A program made the position numbers and the translations under genes. From Omphiscola glabra (lineage: Eukaryota; Mollusca; Gastropoda; Lymnaeidae), in the NCBI GenBank assembly GCA_964017045.1, contig OZ024802.1, positions 26,724,293-26,788,292 on the forward strand: 64,000 nt of DNA, written 5' to 3'. The notes under the pieces were generated by a model, which saw nothing but the letters and a program-made list of their open reading frames with translations, was not told the origin of the DNA and ran no database searches. Positions 36,067-47,897 of this stretch are shown here, one piece after another (the stretch's first letter is position 1; each line of letters begins with the position of its first letter).

Positions 36067-36719
36067 CAACTTTATCGAAATTTCTTTAAAATTCATACAT
36101 TTTGTAACATGTGTTTGGGGATTGTCCTGAATTGTGCTGTGTCATCATCTCCTTGGTGGTTGAGTTCCTCCTGTCTTCAGCATGTTGCTTGTAAGTTGAC
36201 ATCAAATAAATTTCAATTGGTTATTTAGAGTTATCTGTTAACACATCTTGTGTGTGTTCAGTTTGTGTGCAAATTTCCAATGTTTAAAAACATGTATGAG
36301 AATTGAGAATTGAGGCTTTGATTTTGGACACAAGAGCTTTGGGGGAAAATAATGTTTATTCACTGAGGGAAGTTACCGAATATTTATTTGTTCAAGGTTT
36401 CAAAAAGGGATTTGCTAATGAAAGTTGTAACATGTTAATACAGCTGAACATATGCAAATAACAGGGTATTTTAGAATGTGAATAAGAAAGAGTTGTGTTT
36501 TTTTATCAAAATGAGTGGATTAAATGTTTGTATGTAAAGGAAATACATTTCATATTATTACAATAAACAATTTTTGTTGAAAATTCTAATTGTGGTAATT
36601 TTTTAATTTTTTAACATTGATTTAGTTTAGCTTAGTCAATGCTGACTGTTATAAATACAAATACAGTTAACTTTATATCTAAAAGAACCTATAAAGTGTG
36701 TTGTCCGTGTTTGTCATGC
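34871..36719. other. Intergenic, homopolymer-rich
   Basis: Long T runs (34890-34917, 35377-35394, 36029-36061) and G runs (34934-34950, 35540-35562) dominate. Short minus-strand frames are not supported. No gene was recognised. Confidence 0.4.
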
Positions 36720-36724
36720 TAAGA

Positions 36725-37535
36725 TCAGTGATGTATAAGAACAGTGATGCATAAGAGCAATGATGTGTATGGTACCTTTAAGTTTAAAGACAGCATGCAG
36801 TGGTTGTAAGAGCCATGATGTGAATGGTACCTTAAAGAGAGCATGCTGTGGTTGTAAGAACAGTGATGTGTACGGTACCTTAAAGTTTCAAGAGAGCATG
36901 CAGTGGTTGTAAGAGCCGTGATGTATATGGTACCTTAAAGAGAGCATGCAGTGGTTGTAAGAGCCGTGATGTGTAAGGTACCTTAAAGAGAGCATGCTGT
37001 GGTTGTAAGAACAGTGATGTGTACGGTACCTTAAGGAGAGCATGCAGTGGTTGTAAGAGCCGTGATGTGTAAGGTACCTTAAGGAGAGCATGCAGCGGTT
37101 GTAAGAGCCGTGATGTGTAAGGTACCTTAAAGAGAGCATGCAGTGGTTGTAAGAGCCGTGATGTGTAAGGTACCTTAAGGAGAGCATGCAGCGGTTGTAA
37201 GAGCCGTGATGTGTAAGGTACCTTAAAGAGAGCATGCTGTGGTTGTAAGAGCCGTGATGTGTAAGGTACCTTAAAGAGAGCATGCAGTGGTTGTAAGAGC
37301 CGTGATGTGTAAGGTACCTTAAAGAGAGCATGCTGTGGTTGTAAGAGCCGTGATGTGTAAGGTACCTTAAAGAGAGCATGCAGTGGTTGTAAGAGCCGTG
37401 ATGTGTAAGGTACCTTAAAGAGAGCATGCTGTGGTTGTAAGAGCCGTGATGTGTAAGGTACCTTAAAGAGAGCATGATGTGGTTGTAAGAGCCGTGATGT
37501 GTAAGGTACCTTAAAGAGAGCATGCAGTGGTTGAT
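36725..37535. repeat. 48-bp minisatellite, about 16 copies
   Basis: The unit includes 'ggttgtaagagccgtgatgt' and 'aaggtaccttaaagagagca'. The later 12 or so copies are nearly identical and alternate between 'gcagtgg' and 'gctgtgg'; the first four are more diverged. Because 48 is a multiple of three, a 211-codon minus-strand frame stays open, but it is a by-product of the repeat. Confidence 0.95.
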
Positions 37536-38058
37536 TATTTTTGTGTCCTTCTTACTCCTTACACTTTATGTATGACTTCATTCTGTTAGCTGGATATTTG
37601 ATTGTGAGACATTATTCAGAGGCGGTTGCTACTGTGGCGAAAGATGGTTTAGGATGGGTTATCCAGGCCTTGGCTAAAGATTGACTTACTTAAATATGGA
37701 TTATCCAGTCCTTTACGAAAGATGGATTATCTAGCTAGTCCTCAGCTATTCCCCTCATAAGTTCAACTCATTCATGATTCTGAGAAATCATTTATCCTTG
37801 ACCACCCCAACTTGATTTAACACTGACTTCCCAACTCCATGGCCGTGCTCAAAACTGGGAGACATCTTGCCAAGCCTCTTGAGAATATAACATAATTTAT
37901 TAACCCTAGCTTTAATTTAAAATTACCCAACCAGTTGACAAGACAGCTTTTTATTCTCAGAGATCCGAAACAATTTGACTAGGTATGTCAATTGTGCCAA
38001 CCTAGCGAGCATATCAACATTTTTCATTCTTTTAGACATGGATTATGGATGTGAGTCA
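37536..38058. other. Intergenic, no gene seen
   Basis: Contains short related segments ('gatggattatcca', 'gatggtttaggatgggttatcca', 'atatggattatccag') at 37640-37730. Otherwise unremarkable. Confidence 0.35.
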
Positions 38059-38280
38059 TTGAAAAGCTTCATGTGGATGATAAGAGTTAACCATTTTCAG
38101 TCACTGATGTGGATGATAAGAGTTAACCATGTTCAGTCACTGATGTGGATGATAAGAGTTAACCATGTTCAGTCACTGATGTGGATGATAAGAGTTAACC
38201 ATTTTCAGTCACTGGTGTGGATGATAAGAGTTAACCATTTTCACTCACTGATGTGGATGATAAGAGTTATCCATTTTCCA
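38059..38280. repeat. 36-bp minisatellite, six copies
   Basis: The unit is gatgtggatgataagagtta followed by 'accattttcagtcact'. The period is a multiple of three and so yields a spurious 105-codon plus-strand frame. Confidence 0.93.
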
Positions 38281-39766
38281 AAAAATAAATAAATAAATAT
38301 TTGACCTTTAAACTAGTATTCACATAATCAGTCGTTGCTTTGAGCTTGCACTGCTTGTAGTTCAAATGTTGTCACATTTTCACATTGATGAGAGGAGCAT
38401 GGTAATTGCCCTTGCTTGTATGGGACTTAAGAGATGACTTCTTGCATTGTAACTACCCTGAACAGTTTTTTTGTTTTAGGGTCAATACTTCGTTTTTTAA
38501 GTTTCAGTGAATGATTTAAATTTTTTAAAATTATATATAATATCCTCACGGGCTAAGACAGAATATAGGCTTTTTTTTAAACAAATCAAAGTTGGTATTA
38601 AAAATTGCTAACTTAGCATTTTTTGTATTTTCTCTTTGCTCTTGGTCTTCCTTAGGTTTTTTTTTACAGTATATTTCATTGTTCAAGAGAATAAGACAAA
38701 TACTGAAACTTACAGAATATATAAATTTTTAATTTATCTCTAAATAATTATAGGCCCCAGGTGATTTTTTTCTCTTTTTTAAAAAAATTGGATGCAAATG
38801 CTCTTATAGAAGTATTTACAGTCTTCCTTCATCTATCGTGGTTAATCAGTTCCAGACTCCACAGCAGTAAGTCAATTTCAGCAAAGTAGGCTTCTACATT
38901 TATAAATTATAAATCGAATATTTTCATATTTAGAGCATGGAAAACCTGTTCACGGCCCCGTAAATACGGTTTTCAACATTATTAGACCCTCTGGGGTTGC
39001 TCGAATACAGAGGCCTACAGTCCACGCTTACAATAATTTTAAGTGTAATGCAGTTGCGTATAGTTGACTCAGACAACTGAGTGCATGCTGTATCACTTTC
39101 TTTCTCTCAAGCCACTTTCAAATACATGTTATGTGTGAAAAAACACTTGATAGAGTGATGCTGCGAAAGTCAATGTGTATTGTGACGAGAGACAACTGTA
39201 TAAAGAAGATACATTGAAAAATTGCAGTGTAAATTATATTGGGAGGGGGGGGAGGGGCTCTTATAATTATATTTGAGAATTTATTAAAACTTCTCATCTT
39301 TGTCAATTATTTCTTTTTCTGGTCTGGAGAGCATAATTATGCACTAGTGAAATGCTATCCCCTTTAAAAAAAAAAACAGCTACTTTAAAATAAATTACAT
39401 AAAATTTCATGGCATATTTTAATTGCTATAGCTCTTAAATATTTGCATTTGTAAAATTAATTTATTAATATTTTGTTGTTGTTGCTGTTTGCTAGAAACA
39501 GATTTGAACATCAGCAACAGAGTGTTAAAGTTTATGTGTTGCAAGTATTTAAACATTTTAACAAAACCGTTTGTTTTTATAATGGCAATGCATTGTCTTA
39601 AAGACTTTTTTTTTTCCATTCTTTTAATTTAAAACAAATGACAGCGAGAAGGTTTCAGGTGATCTCAACTGATTAATCATAGACATCCTGTGTCCATTTA
39701 TGGGTATCATTTAATGATGATGCATATCATGCAACTCACATGCAGAATGTGATATGAACAGTTAGG
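38281..39766. other. Intergenic, no gene seen
   Basis: AT-rich unique sequence with a short G run at 39240-39258. Nothing was recognised. Confidence 0.4.
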
Positions 39767-39986
39767 CAGTGGCACCCAACCTTTTTTTACTTGCCGAGCT
39801 CTTTTTACCAATTGCTCTCTGTAGACGTACCCTATGTTTTACACGTTAATTGTTTTTATGAGTAGTGTTGTTTTGTTGTTGTTTTTTTTTTTTTTTTGGG
39901 GGGGGGGGGGGGGGGGTTCCGCTGAGCCTTTGAGAAATGCACAAAGGGCCCTAAAGGCTCTGTGGAGCACAGTTTTGGAACCAATG
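39767..39986. mobile_element. Possible hAT-like non-autonomous remnant
   Basis: It starts cagtggcacccaacctttttt and ends with the inverted partner ttttggaaccaatg, which fits hAT-type termini (cantggttcc.aac). It holds a long T run followed by a G run. No 8-bp target duplication could be matched, so the call is tentative. Confidence 0.35.
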
Positions 39987-40289
39987 GCTTATAGGGTGGT
40001 TCACCCACAAGTCACATTGATTGGCATGTTGTCTCACATGTTTGGCATGGCAGAACTTGTATGCACTTTTCTCATCTCATTTTCATTGTTGCTCCTATTA
40101 AAGTATTTATGCTTGTATCTTTCAATTTTGTTTAACATCAGTAGGCGGTATAGTTTTATGCTTTTCATTATGGGGCAATGCAAGGGACCATGTCCACGTG
40201 AAGTTAAAAAATGGCATGGCCGCAATGCCCCCCTGGTCATGTGACAACTTTTTGAAACTGATGTATTTTGGAGTCTTGGATGTCACATC

Positions 40290-40540
40290 ATCAGGGCTTG
40301 GTCAGGGTTATATCCTCAGTAACTGAGGTCAAGTGACAGCCTTATAACTGAGATCATGTGACAGTGACTGGGTCATGTGACAGCCTAAGTAACTCAATCG
40401 GGCAATGTGACAGCCTCAGTAATGAGTTGTTTGACTAGATCAGCAACTGGAGTCATGTGACAGCGTCGGTGATTCGAGCCATGTGATAACCTCAGTATGT
40501 TGTCACTTGACAGCTCCAGTAACTGTCATGTGAAGTCCTC
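40290..40540. repeat. Degenerate tandem repeat with TCATGTGA motifs
   Basis: A loose unit of about 30 bp ('gtaactgaggtcatgtgacagcct') recurs eight or nine times with heavy divergence. The core TCATGTGA or a one-base variant persists in most units. Confidence 0.6.
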
Positions 40541-43500
40541 AGTCTAATCTAACCACAAACCACATGCCCTTGTGTTGCATTTCATTATTATCAATCCGCA
40601 ATAAGAGGAGGTGCCGCTTCATGATTAAGAGACTGACTTTCTATTGACCATATTCCTATCCTATTACATTATGTGAGACATGAGTTGTGTTTCTTGTTTG
40701 TTTCCTTGGTTACTGTAAACAAAGAGATTTTAAAGGTGTAGATGTAAATATAATGACAAGCTGCACATATTAATCAAATTCAACAAATCTTTTATGATCA
40801 TCCCACGAGCTTTTTGTTCTATGTTAGAAATAAACATAAGACTAATAAATTGTGCTAGTCTTGCGTTATTTGTCCGTTTGCGTACAACTTGACATTAAAT
40901 ATTCAGTTATCTTTGTTAGTACCGGTATAAAGTAGCAGGTTTATTATATTAATAAAAGGAAATTTCTGTTCATTTCTTTGAATCATTTCAAGAGATAACA
41001 TTTCCGGACTTGAATTTAACACAGGTCGGGACATGGGTTTTTAAATAATGGATATTAGCAACAAAATGAAAATATAAAAAAAACCAAGTTTAAGTAATTG
41101 TGTTTATTGGATAATTTTGAGAGTGCCATTAGATCAACCTGATTCGCTAAAATCTTAAAGATTGTAAATCCTTTCATAGAGCATTCAGGGCTTTGATGTA
41201 ACTCAACAGTACAAAAATCATGACAGTAAACTGATGCTGGCTTATGAATATGATAATGTAGGCTTAGCTAGTAGACACCTGAAATTTACCAAAAAGCTCC
41301 AGTAACACAAAGCTACCAAGATTTTGAATGAATACCATATTTTAAAAAATATATTTAAAGAAGAGTGAACAACATAATCGATGATTTACAGCGCTTGGAA
41401 AAAACAACAACATTAAAGTGAGACGGGAGAATTTTTACTGAATTAATTTCATTTCCTTTCAAAGAATGAAGGTATCTCAACTCTCATTGGAGAGTGATGA
41501 CAAAGAAGTTCACTTTTAGCACTGGAGTATACATAAAAACATTTCTGAAATCATTGCAAATGTTACACACATGACATTGTGAAGTTAAAAGGAATTTAAA
41601 GATAAATTCTTCAATCAAAATTGGATGCCTTTGTTACAGGAACAAATAAATAATTTTTTATCCAAATTTACAAAAAAAAACAAACACAAATTTACTCAAA
41701 AATATTAAAATTAAAAGTATCAAAAATATATTTAAATTGAAATTCACAGCAAATAATTAATGGAACTTAAATCCTTTAGTGGATGCAGTTTTATACTTTG
41801 ACGGGAGGAAATAAACAATATTGTTTTTAAGGAATATTAAAATAAACCCACGTACAATTCTTACATTATTTACAAGTTCAAGCTTTGCTCAAGCTAGTCA
41901 AACGCACAATGCTTAAATTATGTACAAACCTGGAAAAGTATGAAAATTAATGGACCACTTTGATGACTAGAAAATTAGGCATTAATTTCATTACTCCTGT
42001 GGGTCATCAATCATTGAAATCCAGAAATAAAAACATATACCATTTGAGTGTTACATAAAACAATATAAATAAATAGTTTACCAATCATGTACAATGCCAA
42101 CAACCATTTGATTTCATTAATCTAATCATGTTTTAAGATTTATGTGTTAATGGTTAATGTAAAAAAAAAAAAATTATTTTTGAACAAATAATAATTTATT
42201 TTTTAAAAATCGTTATTAATGTTGGTATGGTCATTTAAATAAGTCTTCACCAAGAAAATCTCTTCCTGAAGTACAGTATTATTTTTTTTAAAGAGTAAAT
42301 TTGATTTAGAACATGTACTTTTCTCATTAAAATGGGACTAAAATCAAGTACAGACCTCACATATGTCATCACTATTTAATCATATAGCATATCAACAGTT
42401 GGAATGTGGTAGGTAGGCAGATTCTGCATGTGCCAATAAAGATTCAAGATTTTATCACACATCCAGATTTTCAACATCCAAGAATACAAAAGGTTCTTGC
42501 AATTTTTAGTGAACAGCGTGTCAAAGGGACTAACAAACAAATCTTAAAATATAATGAACAGAGCAGATGTAGAGACATTGGCCGGACAAAAATGGTAATT
42601 TGTTATAAAACACATTTTTGCTGGTCTGAAAACAGCTACAGGATTTTTTGTACAAATCTCAATGAAAAAAATAATCTAACCATGCTTAAATAGAATTATT
42701 AAAATCATGATGAAGATATTAGGACCACACCAAAGAAAAACAGCATTGTTACATGCAGAAATTTACAGTAAGCTTTACAGGACCCAAACATAATAATCTC
42801 TAAACAACATGTTGCACGGAATAAGTGGATTGAGATTTTGAATAGAAGTCTAGATTCAACCATAATGTCTCTATTGCAATTTAATCCCCCAAGTAAAAAC
42901 GGGGGGGGGGGGGGGGGGGGGGGGGGGGAAGAGTGGAGATTTAACAAGTGATGAGACTCCCTGATTTTAAAGTAACTTAAAATATTAAATAATTTTTCTT
43001 TTTTTTATTTAAACTGCCATTGAGATCAAACATGGAAAAGATTTGTTAATTCATTTAATAGTTGGTAGGTTAAAGTTCAGAGGTCAAACAAATGGGAGAA
43101 TATTATAATTATATACCGGTATAATTGATCTGGCTAAAATAAATCAACAATGAAATAAACAATAGTTGTTTATTCCATTTATTGAAAAAAAAAATATCTT
43201 CCTTTTGCTTTATAAAATATATATATTTAGAAATGAATAAAAAGATGTTATCTTCCTTTTGCTTTATAAAATATATTAAGAAATGATATAAAGAAACACA
43301 ACAAATGGAAATAGTAAGGGACTGAGCGCATATTATCTAACACAAAAATATGACATTTGTTACCCACCACCTACCACTTGTAACTTTATATAGCATATCC
43401 ACTGACCACCCCACCTAATACTTTATAACATTTCTAGCAGCCACCCAGCACCCTGGTCAAACTGAATAAAGTCCAAAAACAAGCGGAAGCAAGCAAATAG

Positions 43501-44138
43501 CCATTTTTTTTCTTCTCCGCAAATGTTCAAATTATTGTAAGCAAAAAAAGACAATTAAATTTAGTTTTTAACAACCTAGAATTATGACGTACATTTTAAA
43601 CAGCAATAAAATTTGCACGAATTGGAATTCATTTTAAAAAAAATAAGCTTACCAAAAAGTTTTTAAGTATAGCTTTGCTCTCTAGCACACACCCCCACTC
43701 CATATAACACCATATAAAAAATGTCAAACCACCCCCATCTCCTTCCATTTATATTATATGTGCACTGTCCCTAATGAGCATTGGTTAGAGATATACAACG
43801 TAAGAAACCAGTACTCCATTAATTATTTAGAATTAAAATTCTAAAATATCATATGAAGAATGCCAAAGACGACACATTGATATGAGAACTTCAAGTAACA
43901 AAACAGATAAACAATACATTTCAACAAGACTCCATCTGCTAGAACCTATACTTGAACAGATGTTTGAAATGTAAATGATGCACAATGTAAAATACCCTGG
44001 AGACATTGGTCATGACATAACATGACTGATTGATCATGACATGAAATGACTGATTGATCATGACATGAAATGACTTATTTTTTTTTTATCTCTGCTTAGA
44101 CATTTATATTCCAATATCTAAAATTTACAAGCCAATGA
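40541..44138. other. Intergenic or distal 3' flank of RP2
   Basis: AT-rich sequence without a supported gene. A 55-bp tandem duplication ('tatcttccttttgctttata') lies at 43194-43280, and three copies of a 30-bp unit ('tgattgatcatgacatgaaa') at 43985-44075. A very long G run is at 42901-42928. Minus-strand AATAAA hexamers at 40940-40945 and 41103-41108 could end an extended RP2 transcript, but this is speculative. Confidence 0.35.
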
Positions 44139-44353
44139 GGTGGACCACAGTTTCAGTCAGGGAACCTGCTTCCAATGAACAGGTGGACCACAGTTTCAGT
44201 CAGGGAACCTGCTTCCAATGAACAGGTGGACCACAGTTTCAGTCAGGGAACCTGCTTCCAATGAACAGGTGGACCACAGTTTCAGTCAGGGAACCTGCTT
44301 CCAATGAACAGGTGGACCACAGTTTCAGTCAGGGAACCTGCTTCCAATGAACA
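44139..44353. repeat. 43-bp minisatellite, five nearly identical copies
   Basis: The unit is ggtggaccacagtttcagtc plus 'agggaacctgcttccaatgaaca'. The copies are essentially identical, which suggests recent expansion or homogenisation. Confidence 0.96.
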
Positions 44354-44761
44354 TTGCAGGTTTAATCATATGTAAGAGAAAGATTTTAAATATTTCATTT
44401 TAACAGTGAATTACCTGAAACACCCACTGACTGCCCCCAAAACAACACCAAGGAATGGCAAAAAGCTGCATTCCAGATACAACTGTTTTGCAGACCGTAA
44501 CAATAAGACGAATGAGTTTTCCTCAGATCACCACACACAAAAACTTGTGTACAAAATGGTAAAATCTGTATTTTTAAAAACATCATTTAAATGTATTCAC
44601 GTACAGTATGCTTTTGTACATCTTGAAGAGAGCTAGAGAAATACAATGTCCTAAATACAAATCACACAGTAACTTTTGCATTGTCATGTAAGGGTTTAAA
44701 TACTATGTCTCACGTGCATAAATAAGAAACATGAATACAGGTCGTACGGAGGAATGGGTTA
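44354..44761. other. No gene seen
   Basis: Short overlapping frames on both strands (44395-44640) have no support. AT-rich unique sequence. Confidence 0.35.
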
Positions 44762-45042
44762 ACGGAAATTTCGCCGACAGAAAATTTATCCAAGGAAATT
44801 TGATCAAACGTAAATTTTGTAGAATCTTTTTTTCAGTTCACACGTTAAAATTTTCATCAACTTTATTTTTGAACGCACTATACTATACAGTAAAACAAAA
44901 TAATGCGTTCAAAAAGAAATTCGACTCAAAATTTTTGAGTGTTAACTAAAAAAAAAAGATTGGACCAAATTTCCGTTCGATCAAATTTCCATCTATCAAT
45001 TTTCTGTCTACGAAATTTCTTTCTATCAAATTTCCGGATACA
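44762..45042. mobile_element. Foldback element, copy 2
   Basis: Same family as 322-724. The arms of 'ggaaatttcg.cgacagaaaat' type surround the conserved centre 'cgcactatactatacagtaa'. The right end is 'ctatcaaatttccggatac'. The outermost 40 bp of copy 1 are absent. Confidence 0.75.
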
Positions 45043-47254
45043 AGAGGAATGAGATGTACAATTAAAAGAACTGTGACATAATGCCATTCTATAATAAAGG
45101 TGCATACCAGGAAATAGACACATTGCATGTTTTTTCTTCACAACAATTTATATTTGGTTGATTCATTTATAAGCTAACTGAATCTGAAAATTAAAATGAT
45201 CATTTAAATGTCCTAAAAATGAGTTAACTTAACAAAAAGCCATTTTTAAAATTCATGCACCTAACATTGATCCAGACCTGTTTACCCTCAAACTCCTAAA
45301 ATCGTATAATATCGGATCAAAATAGTAAAATACAGTATATTAATTGTAAGTAAATAAACATACAGTAGATATAATGTATACAATAACTACTCACACCATG
45401 TGTCTAGTGGGATCGAGTTAAGCTGGCGTAAAAAAAAGTCAAGTCTTAAAATAAAATGACAGATGATTATATTGGCTATAGATATTAATTTATAGTCAGT
45501 GAACATGCAGAACACATTACCACAGTCTTTCACTAGTAAAAATAAAGTTAATGGTGAAATTTAACGCGGTTCAAAATCAAAGTCAGATCAGCATGAAATA
45601 AAATGTATTGAAATAAGGAATACTTAACAAATGATGACATCTTTTAAAAAACCTAACAACTAATTGATGAGATTTATAATTTAGGAAAAGCTGGTTTTAA
45701 AAAAAAATATAAAAACCAATATCCATTAAGCCTATTTCCTGCTAATAGATAATAGTCTGATAGCTACGACAAGCTGTACATGGGTGAAAATTTCCTGCTA
45801 ATAGATTATAGTCTGATAACTACGACAAGCTGTACATGGGTGAAAGCAGGAGGAGTGTTGGAACCAAACGGGGGTATTAAAAATTGCACATCTGTTTTGT
45901 GTGTTCTAATAATAGATTTAAACGGCCCTCTCAGATCATTTATAAAATATGTCGAAATCTAATGTTGCTGCGCCAAACAGTTGAGAATGCATTCTCTAGA
46001 TTTTCTCCGCCTCTGCGCTCACCGTGGCTCAGCCACACAAAATAACTGTTTCACAAAATTACATCATCCGGCACCAACAAAACCAAAAGTAAAGGATAGG
46101 CTTAAATTGTGACTAAGAGGCTAATATTACTGTTGTGTCTAGTGAGGTATTTATGAAAACACAAAGCAATGATATGAACCCCCCCACTATCAAAATGTGG
46201 AAGTGTTGATAACACCCGTACAAAAAAATCTCCTTAATCAACGCTATTGCTTTCCCATCTAAGGGAAGACTAATATTTGGTCCACAACCAATCCTAATTA
46301 TAGATCCATTCACTACTGGGTTAAGACAGCAGGTTAAAACTAACAACATAAAATGTACTTTTTATTAATTTTTTTAAGGGGACAAACTACTGGAATGTAT
46401 ATATTTTCAACCCAGTTTCTTAAAATTGTAGTTGTGACGTGTTTTGGCATGCAATCGTAAAAGACACCTCAAAATCATATAATGTATGCCAAAATCGTAA
46501 GAGTAAACAGGCCTGTTGATCTATTTAATCACATATTTTAATTTAATTTTTAAAGTAAAACTCCATCAAAAACATTTACATGTCATTATTTTTAATCGAT
46601 CTGCCTCAAAACAAATATTTCTTGAAAAACCATTTTTACTAGACAATTGGAAATGAAAACTCATAAGAAAGGACATTTTTTAAAATGCAACTTAACTGAA
46701 ATTACTAAAAGGATGAATCCGAGACAAAAAATTTATATTTTGGCAATGGACGGAAGGAACCTTCGTATACATTTGATAGTTCCGCAGCAAAACATTTTTT
46801 AAAAATAAAACGCAATGCAGAAATTTGACATGTAAAAACAACCTGGCACAAACAGTATGCTGCAAATTGCTGGCACATTTTTCCCCCCCCATAAGCAAGT
46901 CAGGCAACTAGTAGATAAAACATAGAATGATAAAGCTGTGACTTACATAATGCAGTGTTGGGAAAAAAACGGGGTTAAAAAAAAAAAAAGTTTTTAATTC
47001 AGAAATAGCAAAAATCAGACTGTATAACAACACATGATTTCTGTCTTTACAACAAACAAAACCAATGCTTCTTATGTGTTTGTTGCAAGTCAGAACATTT
47101 TTACTTTAACATGTCACATGTTTTAACTCAAGGAAACATATTGAAACACACCAACAAATATCTGTGAGCCCTGCAAGTGATTAAAATGCAGGTTTTTAGC
47201 AAACTTGTCATGTAAAGGGTTTCAGCACCCTGCCACATGAGTATAAATATATGG
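45043..47254. other. RP2 3' flank, with a 57-bp tandem duplication
   Basis: 45735-45848 holds two copies of a unit with 'tttcctgctaatagat' and 'acgacaagctgtacatggg'. A minus-strand AATAAA (TTTATT on plus) at 46371-46376 could end the RP2 transcript; the 3' UTR would then be about 1.5 kb and contain the foldback at 47255. No other gene was recognised. Confidence 0.35.
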
Positions 47255-47538
47255 TTACCGGAAATTTGTTTGAAAGAAATTTGGTCGACAGAAAATTGAT
47301 CAAGCGGAAATTTGGTCGAATCTTTTTTTTCAGTTCACACGTTAAAATTTTCGTCAAATTTCTTTTTGAACGCACTATACTATAGAGTAAAACAAAACAA
47401 TACGCTCAAAAAGAAATTTGACGCAAATCTTTAACGTGTAAACTAAAAAAAAAGATTCTACCAAATTTCCGTTCGATCAAATTTCCGTCGATCAATTTTC
47501 CGTCGACGAAATTTCTTTCTATCAAATTTCTGGATACG
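47255..47538. mobile_element. Foldback element, copy 3
   Basis: Same family as 322-724 and 44762-45042, with arms 'ccggaaatttg...gtcgaca' and the inverted partner, and the conserved centre 'cgcactatactatagagtaa'. It lies about 360 bp beyond the RP2 stop codon, possibly inside the 3' UTR. Confidence 0.78.
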
Positions 47539-47897
47539 TAAATATATATACATTAATAGTATTCTATTCAATGCTTTACATACTGTTGAGATCTCTCTTT
47601 TAAGACATACAAATTTTAAAAAAACATTATTTTAAATATAAGTCTGTGTTTACTGTTTGCATCAACCTTGGGCAATACATTTTTTGCAAAGTAATAAAGA
47701 AAGAAGTAACTTTTTTTTTCAATGTTCAATGAATCCCAACAAACTTCTTCAGTTTAGATTTTCTTTAAATGTCACACTTAGTTCAACGAAAAGCAACACG
47801 AAAACCATGAAAACAGCTCCATCATTACAATGAGATTTGGGAAACTAGAACATTTACAGAATTACAAGAAAAGCATAAACACTGGATATTAAAATCT

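Noticed and set aside
36888..37523. 211-codon minus-strand open frame of repeated MLSLRYLTHHGSYNH units
   Set aside because: It is the 48-bp minisatellite read in a frame that stays open because 48 is divisible by three; there are no splice sites, start context or non-repeat coding sequence.
37975..38292. 105-codon plus-strand frame with WMIRVNHFQSL repeats
   Set aside because: Produced by the 36-bp minisatellite.
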